Assembly (NCBI GenBank): GCA_900545015.1
Contig: UQXJ01000001.1
Span: 1-64,000, forward strand
Length of the DNA stretch: 64,000 nt
Source: an uncultured Mollicutes bacterium
Lineage (GTDB): Bacteria > Bacillota_I > Bacilli_A > RFN20 > CAG-826
Reading direction: 5' to 3'
Part shown: positions 57,204 to 64,000 of the stretch, in pieces
Position numbering within the stretch: position 1 is the first letter of the stretch
How the letters are laid out: each line of letters opens with the position of its first letter
Notes under the pieces: model-generated
What the model was told of the DNA's origin: nothing
The model's database searches: none
Seen by the model: the letters and a program-made list of their open reading frames with translations, nothing else
Made by a program: the position numbers and the translations under genes

Positions 57204-58424
57204 TTATTTTAAGATTTCTTCAATTGGTTTTCCAATCATTCCAGCTTTGCTTTTTAAGCCAAAGTTTTCTAAGATTGTTGCACCAATATCGGCAAAGGAA
57301 TCTCTATCTCCTAAATATCTACCATCATTTATTGATTTAGAATAAACAATTAGAGGCACTTTTTCTCTTGTATGGTCAGTTCCAGCCCAAGTAGGATCAT
57401 TCCCATGGTCAGCCGTTACCATTACTAAATCATCGTTTCTCAAATTATTTACAAATTCTTTAAATTGTTTATCAAAATCTTCAATTGCCTTGCCATAGCC
57501 AATAGTGTTTCTTCTATGGCCAAATTCGCTATCAAATTCTACTAAGTTAACAAAGCAAAGACCTTCTTTGAATTCATCATGTTTTGCAATTTCAATAGTT
57601 TTATTCATTCCATCTTCATTTGATGAAGTATGAACAGTTTCTGTAACGCCTACACCATTAAAGATATCATTAATTTTGCCAACGCAGCTAACTTGAAAAC
57701 CGTTTTCTTTTAAAATATCCATTGCAGTTGTTCCGCTTGGCGATACTGCGTAATCATGTCTATTTGAAGTTCTCTTAAATGAATCTTTATCTTCTCCGAT
57801 ATATGGACGTGCAATTACTCTTCCAACAAACCATTCAGGTCTCATACAAAGTTTTCTTGCAATTTCACAGCATCTATAAAGTTCTTTTAATCCAAGATAT
57901 TTCTCGTGTCCACAAATTTGTAAAACAGAGTCACTACTTGTATAAACAATTAAACTATTTGTTTTAATTTGCTCTTCACCTAATTCTTTTAAAATTTCAG
58001 TTCCACTAGCTGCTTTGTTTCCGATGATTTTATAACCAGTTTCTTTTTCAAGCTCATCAATTAATTCTTTAGGGAATCCTGTATCAGTAAACGTTTGGAA
58101 AGGTTTAGTAGTTAAAACTCCCATCATTTCCCAATGGCCAGTCATTGTATCTTTACCATTGCTGGATTCGTTTAATTTAATAGAAAAACTATTTTTATGC
58201 TCTGAAACAGGTTCAACACCTTTAATTTCATCTAAATCGCCCATTCCCATAGATTTTAATGTAGGTGCATCTATTCCGTTAGGCATATTTTCAGAAATGT
58301 GTTTCCATGTATTAGCTCCAACATCGCTCACATTCCCAACTTGATGGAATTTGTCTGCATCTTTTGCATGTCCAATTCCTGCGCTATCCATTACAATAAC
58401 GAATATTCTTTTAAATTTTCTCAT
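57204..58424 (-). CDS. deoB: Phosphopentomutase
   Basis: Interconverts (deoxy)ribose-1-phosphate and -5-phosphate in nucleoside catabolism; alkaline-phosphatase superfamily with two manganese ions. Metal and catalytic motifs: VMDSAGIGHAKDADKF at the N terminus, KDTMTGHWEMMG with the phosphorylated Thr, EFDSEFGHRRN, TADHGNDPTWAGTDHTREKVPL at the C terminus. The cap domain lies in the middle. 406 residues, slightly longer than the Bacillus enzyme. AAAGGAAA before the ATG. Follows the tyrosine recombinase gene, as deoB (drm) follows xerD (ripX) in Bacillus. Confidence 0.96.
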   Translation of the reverse strand: MRKFKRIFVIVMDSAGIGHAKDADKFHQVGNVSDVGANTWKHISENMPNGIDAPTLKSMGMGDLDEIKGVEPVSEHKNSFSIKLNESSNGKDTMTGHWEMMGVLTTKPFQTFTDTGFPKELIDELEKETGYKIIGNKAASGTEILKELGEEQIKTNSLIVYTSSDSVLQICGHEKYLGLKELYRCCEIARKLCMRPEWFVGRVIARPYIGEDKDSFKRTSNRHDYAVSPSGTTAMDILKENGFQVSCVGKINDIFNGVGVTETVHTSSNEDGMNKTIEIAKHDEFKEGLCFVNLVEFDSEFGHRRNTIGYGKAIEDFDKQFKEFVNNLRNDDLVMVTADHGNDPTWAGTDHTREKVPLIVYSKSINDGRYLGDRDSFADIGATILENFGLKSKAGMIGKPIEEILK

Positions 58425-58450
58425 AACATATTTCCTTTATAACATAATGA

Positions 58451-59338
58451 TTATAAATCATTTTCATCCCAAAACAAATCATATACGCTTGTTATTTTTT
58501 CGTTCGTGACATGTGTATATATTTGTGTTGTTTCTAGATTTGCATGACCTAATAGTTCCTGAACAACTCTAATACTTGCATCGTGATTTAACAAATGTGT
58601 TGCAAATGAATGCCTTAGTGTATGAGGAGACACATTTTTATGTATATTTGTTAATTTTAAATACTCTTGTATTTTTATAAATAAATACTGCCTAGTAAAT
58701 TTCCTTCCTCTAAAATTAAGAAAAACATAATCTTTATCAATAACTTTGTTCACATTTCTAACATTCTTAATATAGTTTAGAACTATTTCTATCGCTTCAT
58801 CACTAATAGGAATCAGCCTTTCTTTCAATCCTTTGCCAAGAACACTAATAGTTTTCTCACTAAACTTCAAATCACTCATCTTTAGATTAACTAATTCACT
58901 AATTCTGATTCCACAATAATAAAGCACTGAAAGCATTGCTTTATCTCTTATTCCAACATCTGTATTTACATCTGGAGCGCACAAAAGTTCTTGTACCTCA
59001 TTGTCAGTTAAAAATTCTGGAAGCTTTTTATCGACCTTAGGAATAGATATTTTCTGCTTTATTGAGCTATCAACATAGCCTTCACATTTAAGAAAATTAT
59101 AAAAACTATTCAATGTTACTATGCGTCGCCTTATAGATGTGCTTTTTAAATTGTTTTTGGCTTGATAAATCTGAAAATCGATAATATCCGTGCCTTTTAA
59201 ATCATTAACATCATTGACATCTATAAAGTTAGCAAATAGTCTCAAGTCTTCTTTATAATCAAGTATACTTATTTGAGTTAATCCTTTTTCAACACTACAA
59301 AATTGTAGAAAAAGATTAATAGCATCATTTATTTCCAT
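58451..59338 (-). CDS. xerD: Tyrosine recombinase of the XerC/XerD type
   Basis: Site-specific recombinase that resolves chromosome dimers at dif. The 295 residues show a SAM-like N-terminal domain (1-100) and a catalytic domain with the complete set R145, K169, H239, R242 (PHTLRHSFATHLL), H265 (LLGHANLETTQIYTH) and the nucleophile Y274. The end (HVTNEKITSVYDLF) is the C-terminal helix that docks to the partner. The position just upstream of deoB supports XerD over XerC. The start overlaps the dinB stop by 14 nt. No integrase-specific features, so it is a housekeeping recombinase. Confidence 0.9.
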   Translation of the reverse strand: MEINDAINLFLQFCSVEKGLTQISILDYKEDLRLFANFIDVNDVNDLKGTDIIDFQIYQAKNNLKSTSIRRRIVTLNSFYNFLKCEGYVDSSIKQKISIPKVDKKLPEFLTDNEVQELLCAPDVNTDVGIRDKAMLSVLYYCGIRISELVNLKMSDLKFSEKTISVLGKGLKERLIPISDEAIEIVLNYIKNVRNVNKVIDKDYVFLNFRGRKFTRQYLFIKIQEYLKLTNIHKNVSPHTLRHSFATHLLNHDASIRVVQELLGHANLETTQIYTHVTNEKITSVYDLFWDENDL

Positions 59339-60536
59339 ATTTTTTATCCTTTAAATCACTCAGCCTAATGAAAATATCTTTATTAGCTTCTCTATTTAAA
59401 CGATTTATTAAAAGGCCCACTTTATTATCGCTTTCATGCTTTTCATAATTATCAAAAGTCATTTGTATGCTTACATTATGCTTAGATTTTAAATTCTTAA
59501 GTGTACAGCCAATTAGTCTAATTTCTTCACCTTTATATGAATCATCAAACACTTTTAATGCTACCTTTTTAATTAAATTTACGTCATCAGTATATTCACC
59601 AAGTGTTTTGCAGATCGTTGATTGGCGGAAATTGGTGTCGTAGTTAGCACTTTTATACGTTATTTGTACTGTCTTTGTTAGCATGTCTTTCTTTTTGAAG
59701 TCAAAAAGCAAATTATCAATAATATTTTCGAAAAATTGTTTTATTACAATCTTGTCATTTGTATCATAATTCATTGTTCTAGTCATGCCTAAAGACTTAG
59801 GATCATCAAAATTTGTGTGCACTATATTAGAACTTCTACCTTCTAGTTGTGAAATAATGTCAAATTTAAAATCTCCAAAGAATGTATTTAGTTTTTCATC
59901 ATTATTTTTTAGTCCAAAATAAAGATCTCCAATCGTTTTATATCCAGCTCTTTCAAGTTTAGGATATGTTTTTTTGCCTATACCAAAAAATGAGGATATA
60001 GGTAAAGGAAAGATAATGTTTTCAATATCTTTATTTCGAATAACTGTTATTCCCATCGGTTTTTTAATATCAGAACCCATTTTTGCTAAAAATTTAGTCG
60101 TTGCTACCCCAATAGAGCAATAAAGACCTGTAGTTTGAGCTAAATCTTCTTGAAAATTGGTAAGCCACCCAACAACATCGGAAATTCTTTTCTTTTTTAC
60201 AACATCAGTAACATCACAAAAGCATTCATCAATAGACATTTGTTCAACTTTATTTGTTAAGCTATTAACTTTATGAAAAAATTCTTTAGACATCAATTCA
60301 TAAAATTTAAAATCGCACTCTTTTACAATTAATTCTTTACTTAGCATTTTAGCTTGGAACATCGGCATTCCTGAATGAATACCGTATTTCCTTGCTTCAT
60401 AAGAGCATGTTGAAACAATACCTCGTCTACCATCTCCACCTACAGCAACGGGCTTACCTACGAGTGAATTATCTTTCAATTCTTCACATCTAACAAAAAA
60501 TTTATTTAGATCAATATGAAGTATTATTTTCGCCAT
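59325..60536 (-). CDS. dinB: DNA polymerase IV (Y family)
   Basis: Error-prone lesion-bypass polymerase. Catalytic acidic residues are D9 (HIDLNKFF) and D103-E104 (MSIDECFCDVT); the fingers, GRRGIVSTCSYEARKYGI, thumb with ISSFFGIGKKTYPKLERAGYKTIGDL (helix-hairpin-helix) and little-finger domain follow. LNKFFVRCE replaces the usual MDAFFASVE, as in some Mollicutes relatives. 403 residues. No C-terminal clamp-binding peptide is obvious, the tail ends FIRLSDLKDKKYGNK. Preceded by repeat array 7; overlaps xerD by 14 nt. Confidence 0.94.
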   Translation of the reverse strand: MAKIILHIDLNKFFVRCEELKDNSLVGKPVAVGGDGRRGIVSTCSYEARKYGIHSGMPMFQAKMLSKELIVKECDFKFYELMSKEFFHKVNSLTNKVEQMSIDECFCDVTDVVKKKRISDVVGWLTNFQEDLAQTTGLYCSIGVATTKFLAKMGSDIKKPMGITVIRNKDIENIIFPLPISSFFGIGKKTYPKLERAGYKTIGDLYFGLKNNDEKLNTFFGDFKFDIISQLEGRSSNIVHTNFDDPKSLGMTRTMNYDTNDKIVIKQFFENIIDNLLFDFKKKDMLTKTVQITYKSANYDTNFRQSTICKTLGEYTDDVNLIKKVALKVFDDSYKGEEIRLIGCTLKNLKSKHNVSIQMTFDNYEKHESDNKVGLLINRLNREANKDIFIRLSDLKDKKYGNK

Positions 60537-60547
60537 ATACTTAATAA

Positions 60548-60586
60548 GTACTATTTTAATACTAATTATATACTAATTATCTACTA
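60548..60586 (-). repeat. 11-bp-period TAGTAG array 7 (4 units)
   Basis: TACTA cores on the plus strand start at 60549, 60560, 60571 and 60582, exactly 11 bp apart. It lies between dinB and xseB on the minus strand, starting 3 bp after the xseB stop. Confidence 0.92.
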
Positions 60587-60589
60587 ATT

Positions 60590-60784
60590 TTAGTTATTAT
60601 CGATTTTATTAATTTTTTCTTTAGCCTTATTAATTTCATCTTCGAGTTCAGAAATCAACTTTTGACCTTCTTCATATAATTTAAGATTTTCTTCAAGTGA
60701 ACTATTACTATCGCTCATTGTGCGAACAATTTCATCGAGTCTCATCATTTTTTCTTCAAATGTTTTTGGTTCTACTTTACTCAT
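60590..60784 (-). CDS. xseB: Exodeoxyribonuclease VII small subunit
   Basis: A 64-residue helical protein with the XseB pattern: PKTFEEKMMRLDEIVRTMSDSNSSLEENLKLYEEGQKLI, i.e. FE..M..L..IV..LE....SLEE.L..YE.G, then a second helix. It binds the coiled-coil region of XseA. It overlaps xseA by 8 nt, the usual coupling. Usually ispA follows; here repeat array 7 and dinB follow. Confidence 0.94.
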   Translation of the reverse strand: MSKVEPKTFEEKMMRLDEIVRTMSDSNSSLEENLKLYEEGQKLISELEDEINKAKEKINKIDNN

Positions 60785-61985
60785 TTTTAATCTCCTTAAC
60801 TTGTGCTTTAATGGTTTTGTTTAAAGTTCTTATATTTACGATATTTTCTTCTTTTATCATGTCTTCGTTTATAGGTTTCATATTAACATCAAGCAAAATT
60901 GAATATCCCTTTTTCAAAATGCTATATGGATTTAAATTGCCTAGATTATTTTTATAGGAAGAAACTTTTTCTGAATAAATATCAATTTTAGAATTAATAA
61001 ATGAATTAAAAATTTTTGAGTAATGCTTAAGCCTCTCATCTACAACACCAAATATATTTTCAATATTCTTAAAATATTTTGATGTTTTATATACTTTAAT
61101 TCTTACCTCTTCTTGATTAATTCGAGATCTAATTAGTGTTTTAGCATAACAATCAATTTGATGCAAATCAGTTAAAATCTCATCAATAGACGGCACAGCA
61201 ATTTCACATGCGCCCGTAGGTGTTGAAACATATTTATCTGCAGCTAAATCTACAAACGTTTGATTAATCTCGTGACCGATTGCAGAAATTATAGGGATTT
61301 CACATTCATATACTTCTTTTACTAGTTTTTCATCATCAAATGCAGATAAATCTTCAACAGATCCGCCACCACGACCAATAATTATTAAGTCAGGTTTAAT
61401 AGTTGATGCTTTTTTAATACATTCAATTAAATTTTTTGGAGCATTCTCACCTTGAACAATTGCATCGTAATGAATAATTTTGACTAAAGGAAATCTTCTT
61501 AATAAATTATATTCAAAGTCCATGGCTGCAGCACTATTTTTTCCAGTAATAACTGCAATTGTATTAGGATATCTAGGAAGACTTTTTTTATGTTCTGAAT
61601 TGAAGTAGCCTTCTGAAAAAAGTTTATTCTTTAATTGTTCTCTTTTAAGAAGCTGCTCTCCTTTACCAAAAAGCATTATTTTTTTACATATAAGTTGGTA
61701 AGTTCCATTCACGGGATACGAAGAAATATTGCCAACAGCAATAACCTCATCTCCATTTTTAGGAATAAAATCAATACCAAAAGAATCAAACTTAAATAAT
61801 ACAGTTGAAATTGATGACTTTTCATCTTTTAAAGCAAAATAAAAGTGCCCACTTTTGTTTGCACCTTTAAAATTTGATATTTCGCCTTTTATAGCAATAT
61901 TTTTTAATGTTATTGTGTTATCAAATAATACTTTGATATATTCGTTGACTTGACTTACTTTATAAAACGTTAGTTCTTGTTTCAT
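60777..61985 (-). CDS. xseA: Exodeoxyribonuclease VII large subunit
   Basis: Single-strand exonuclease. An N-terminal OB fold (VSQVNEYIKVLFDNTITLKNIAIKGEISNFKGANKSGHFYFALKD) is followed by the catalytic domain with IAVITGKNSAAAMDFEYNLLRR, RGGGSVEDLSAFDDE, ISAIGHEINQTFVDLAAD and STPTGACEIAVP, and a C-terminal coiled coil for the small subunits. About 402 residues; the coiled coil is shorter than in E. coli. It starts inside the end of nusB (26-nt overlap), a conserved nusB-xseA-xseB run. Confidence 0.95.
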   Translation of the reverse strand: MKQELTFYKVSQVNEYIKVLFDNTITLKNIAIKGEISNFKGANKSGHFYFALKDEKSSISTVLFKFDSFGIDFIPKNGDEVIAVGNISSYPVNGTYQLICKKIMLFGKGEQLLKREQLKNKLFSEGYFNSEHKKSLPRYPNTIAVITGKNSAAAMDFEYNLLRRFPLVKIIHYDAIVQGENAPKNLIECIKKASTIKPDLIIIGRGGGSVEDLSAFDDEKLVKEVYECEIPIISAIGHEINQTFVDLAADKYVSTPTGACEIAVPSIDEILTDLHQIDCYAKTLIRSRINQEEVRIKVYKTSKYFKNIENIFGVVDERLKHYSKIFNSFINSKIDIYSEKVSSYKNNLGNLNPYSILKKGYSILLDVNMKPINEDMIKEENIVNIRTLNKTIKAQVKEIKNE

Positions 61986-62403
61986 TTAAGCAATTTTCCA
62001 ATACGGCGTTAACAAATTTGTAATCTTTTTCTCCGCCATCGCCATAACGTTTAGCTAATTTAACAGCATTGTTGATAATTACAGCTTTGTCAATTTTTTC
62101 ATCAATTAAATAATATTCACATACAGCAAGTATAAGAATTGATTGAATTGTGCTATTTAATCTACGAAATTCCCAATTTCTTAAGAATTTTTGAACATAT
62201 GCTATAATTTTAGATTCATTTTTTAAAGCTTTAAGCAATACTTCTTTAAGATAAACATCACATTCTTCGTATGGAAGATTGCATATGCTGGATAATGTTT
62301 CTTCAAAATTAATTGCTACATTAGACTCTTGAAGAAGCAAAAAAGAATACATTGCTTGTACTGCAAGTTCTTGAAGTTTATTACGTGAAATTTCTACTTC
62401 CAT
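61960..62403 (-). CDS. nusB: Transcription antitermination factor NusB
   Basis: RNA-binding subunit of the rRNA antitermination complex. The all-helical protein has SRNKLQELAVQAMYSFLL at the N terminus (usually RRxARExALQxLY) and IDEKIDKAVIINNAVKLAKRYGDGGEKDYKFVNAVL near the C terminus, equivalent to the conserved PxxVVINEAVELAKxFG...KFVNGVLD. 147 residues. It follows the Asp23 gene by 3 nt, the common Firmicutes order asp23-nusB-(folD)-xseA. Confidence 0.92.
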   Translation of the reverse strand: MEVEISRNKLQELAVQAMYSFLLLQESNVAINFEETLSSICNLPYEECDVYLKEVLLKALKNESKIIAYVQKFLRNWEFRRLNSTIQSILILAVCEYYLIDEKIDKAVIINNAVKLAKRYGDGGEKDYKFVNAVLENCLNETRTNVL

Positions 62404-62406
62404 AAA

Positions 62407-62730
62407 TTACAAAGATAAGTCCCTTTCACTAACTTTAACATTTATTTGAGCAGGAATGCCATCACAAATTAAAAGCAAATTATTTGATACATTTTCTTCA
62501 ATTTTATCTTTAATTGTTTGTAAATTAATACCCTTTTTAACTGTTACACTAATTTTATAGAAAATTGTGTTGTTTTTTATAGAAACAGCTACTTGCTCAT
62601 TTAAATTCTTTTTATTAATTTCTCTAATTTTGCTTATAGCTTTAATACCAGCAAATTTAAAAACATTTGCTGATATTCCAAGCTTTCCGCCATTAGACCC
62701 ATAATTTTCTAATAATACATATTTATTCAT
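62407..62730 (-). CDS. Asp23/Gls24 family protein
   Basis: A 107-residue protein of the Asp23 (YqhY-type) family: GKLGISANVFKFAGIKAISKI, then a strand-rich core (VAVSIKNNTIFYKISVTVKKGINLQTIKDKIEENV) and AQINVKVSER at the end, typical of these envelope-stress or lipid-metabolism linked proteins. In Bacillus yqhY lies directly before nusB, as here. No signal or membrane segment. It lies 16 nt after the transketolase gene. Confidence 0.87.
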   Translation of the reverse strand: MNKYVLLENYGSNGGKLGISANVFKFAGIKAISKIREINKKNLNEQVAVSIKNNTIFYKISVTVKKGINLQTIKDKIEENVSNNLLLICDGIPAQINVKVSERDLSL

Positions 62731-62746
62731 ATAATTGACCTATAGT

Positions 62747-64000
62747 TTAGAGATGGCTCTTAACAATGCTAGTAATATTTTCAGTTGTAAATCCAAATTC
62801 ATTTACAACATCTTTAGCGTTGCCGCTTAAGCCGAATTCATTTACACCGATAACGTATTTTGCATATTTATGTAAACCAAAAGTTGTACCCATTTCGATG
62901 AACATTCTGTTATTATAATCATTACCTAATATAGAATTTTTATAATCTGTATCTTGTAAGTCAAATAATCTTGTACAAAGCATTGAAACAACTCTAATGC
63001 TATATCCTTCTTCTTCTAATACTTCTTTTACACCCATAGCAAGAGAAACTTCTGAGCCAGTTGCTACTAATGTAAAATCAATTCTCTTTTTGCTTTCTTT
63101 TCCAACGACATAAGCACCTTTTTTGGAAAGTTCATATGTATCAGAATTGTCTAATAAAGGCAAATCTTGTCTTGATAAGATAATTGCACTAGGAGTTTCT
63201 TTACTTTCAAGAGCGATTTTATAAGCAGCAAATGTTTCTCTAGCATCAGCTGGTCTAAAAACATTCACGTTAGGAATACATCTAAGCATAGCCATTTGTT
63301 CAATTGGTTGATGTGTAGGTCCATCTTCACCAACTTGTAATGAGTCATGGCTGAATAGATAAATTGCAGGTAATTTTTCAAGAGCACTCATTCTTATTGC
63401 AGCTTTGCAGTAATCAGCAAAAACTAAGAAGCAGCCAGCATAAGTTCTTAAGCCACCTTCAAGAAGCATACCATTACAAGCACTTTGCATAAAGAATTCA
63501 CGAATACCAAAATTTATATTTGTGCCGCTTCTATCTTTATAGCTCCATGTTTTACCATTTTTGATAGCAGTTTTAACGCTTCCTGCAACATCAGCTGATC
63601 CACCAACGAAATTTGGCAATAAGTTATGGAAATAATTTAAAATTTCACCACTAGAATTACGTGTTGAATTATTTTTCAAGCATTCTTGAGGAATTTTCGC
63701 ATTTTTAACGATATCGTCAACATCATTAACACTAAATTTTAAAATTTGGGAATATAAAATAGGATTTTTCTTTTGTAATGTAGAAATATTACTTGAATAT
63801 TCTTCATAAGCGTTTAATCCACGTTCTGCAAATGTTGATTTGAAATTATCATAAACTTCTTGAGGAATTTCAAAAGGTGGATAGTTATATCCAAAGAATT
63901 CCTTTGTTTTCTTGCCGTCTTCTTCGCCTAATGGAGCACCATGAACTTTACATGTTCCTTGATTTTTAGAACCAAAGCCAATAATTGTTTTAAATACAAC
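62747..64000 (-). CDS. tkt: Transketolase, C-terminal two thirds (partial, cut by window edge)
   Basis: The frame is open to the last base of the window and covers 417 residues. It begins with KTIIGFGSKNQGTCKVHGAPLG, the end of the thiamine-diphosphate PP domain (usually QGTSxVHG). The pyrimidine domain carries INFGIREFFMQ with the catalytic Glu (usually GVREHAM, so His is Phe), TYAGCFLVFADYCKAAIRMSAL and SHDSLQVGEDGPTHQPIEQMAMLR; the C-terminal domain ends with LSGNAKDVVNEFGFTTENI. It serves the non-oxidative pentose-phosphate pathway and would connect to the deoxyribose salvage genes here. The N terminus and promoter are outside. Confidence 0.95.
   Translation of the reverse strand, partial: VVFKTIIGFGSKNQGTCKVHGAPLGEEDGKKTKEFFGYNYPPFEIPQEVYDNFKSTFAERGLNAYEEYSSNISTLQKKNPILYSQILKFSVNDVDDIVKNAKIPQECLKNNSTRNSSGEILNYFHNLLPNFVGGSADVAGSVKTAIKNGKTWSYKDRSGTNINFGIREFFMQSACNGMLLEGGLRTYAGCFLVFADYCKAAIRMSALEKLPAIYLFSHDSLQVGEDGPTHQPIEQMAMLRCIPNVNVFRPADARETFAAYKIALESKETPSAIILSRQDLPLLDNSDTYELSKKGAYVVGKESKKRIDFTLVATGSEVSLAMGVKEVLEEEGYSIRVVSMLCTRLFDLQDTDYKNSILGNDYNNRMFIEMGTTFGLHKYAKYVIGVNEFGLSGNAKDVVNEFGFTTENITSIVKSHL

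Noticed and set aside
3924..60586. The TAGTAG arrays as CRISPR, or as DnaA-trio/oriC elements
   Set aside because: Units of 11 bp without unique spacers are not CRISPR. DnaA-trios have a 3-nt period, occur once at oriC next to DnaA boxes; here there are seven dispersed arrays, the period is 11 and no DnaA-box cluster is seen.
1..64000. Genetic code 4 (TGA as Trp)
   Set aside because: mtaB, fmt and glyS end in TGA at the expected positions and Trp residues in conserved sites are TGG.
1..64000. tRNA, rRNA, tmRNA or other structural RNA genes
   Set aside because: No cloverleaf with GTTCRAxxC-type T arm or other RNA signature was seen in the intergenic stretches, which are mostly under 200 bp.

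Overview
The window is a compact, AT-rich (roughly 30% G+C by eye) bacterial chromosome segment that is almost entirely coding. Gene order matches the housekeeping blocks of Bacilli: alaS-ruvX-DUF1292-greA, comEA-comEC-holA-rpsT, hrcA-grpE-dnaK-dnaJ-rsmE-mtaB, ybeY-cdd-era-recO-glyS-dnaG-rpoD-trmK-nif3, plsY-parE-parC, yqeG-yqeH-yhbY-yqeK and xseA-xseB-nusB-asp23. TGA is used as a stop (mtaB, fmt, glyS) and Trp is TGG, so this is the standard code and not a Mycoplasma-type code. I infer a small-genome Bacilli lineage related to Erysipelotrichia/RF39/Acholeplasma-like bacteria; the species cannot be named from sequence alone.

Layout. 1-1030: mobile-element debris (end of an ExeA-like ATPase, C-terminal relic of an IS1182-type transposase). 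1032-8828: rarA, dtd, mnmA, an orphan membrane protein, a T-box-controlled alaS, ruvX, DUF1292, greA. 8860-17973: competence genes, holA, rpsT, fmt, a nuclease-helicase fusion, lepA. 18063-20958: a Fic-fold protein that has lost its active site, a small membrane protein, hemW. 20964-29065: CIRCE-controlled heat-shock operon running on into rsmE, an orphan and mtaB. 29193-34051: rpmF, deoC, rpsU, a C39 peptidase-membrane protein, ybeY, cdd, era, recO. 34213-44502: glyS, dnaG, rpoD, trmK, nif3, then a striking trio (IspH-like, cshB, endonuclease IV-like) and ispG. 44582-51814: rpmG, a metallo-hydrolase, efp, yneF, plsY, parE, parC. 51811-64000: a small membrane protein, yqeG/yqeH/yhbY/yqeK, a MazF-fold protein, an incomplete ABC importer, deoB, a tyrosine recombinase, dinB, xseB/xseA, nusB, asp23 and part of transketolase.

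Four observations go beyond routine annotation. (1) Seven intergenic arrays of an exact 11-bp-period repeat, core YTAGTA(G/T) plus four A/T-rich bases, three to five units each, together 27 in-phase units. (2) Three copies of a hairpin with a conserved 19-nt core and compensatory stem changes that encloses the ribosome binding region of comEA, the C39 peptidase gene and the MazF-like gene, suggesting a competence-linked regulon. (3) Three full-length pseudoenzymes: an IspH homologue without any of its three Fe-S cysteines, an endonuclease IV homologue missing eight of nine metal ligands, and a Fic protein missing the HPFxxGNGR loop; the first two flank cshB at the place where the active enzymes sit in Bacillus. 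(4) A recurrent TATAAT-like box only 6-7 nt before the ATG, which implies leaderless mRNAs for rarA, dtd, ruvX, holA, lepA, ybeY, cshB, the IspH-like gene and others, next to genes with normal Shine-Dalgarno sequences.

Functionally the genes serve translation and tRNA modification, replication and repair, protein folding, deoxyribonucleoside salvage (deoC, cdd, deoB) and DNA uptake. No tRNA, rRNA or CRISPR array was found.
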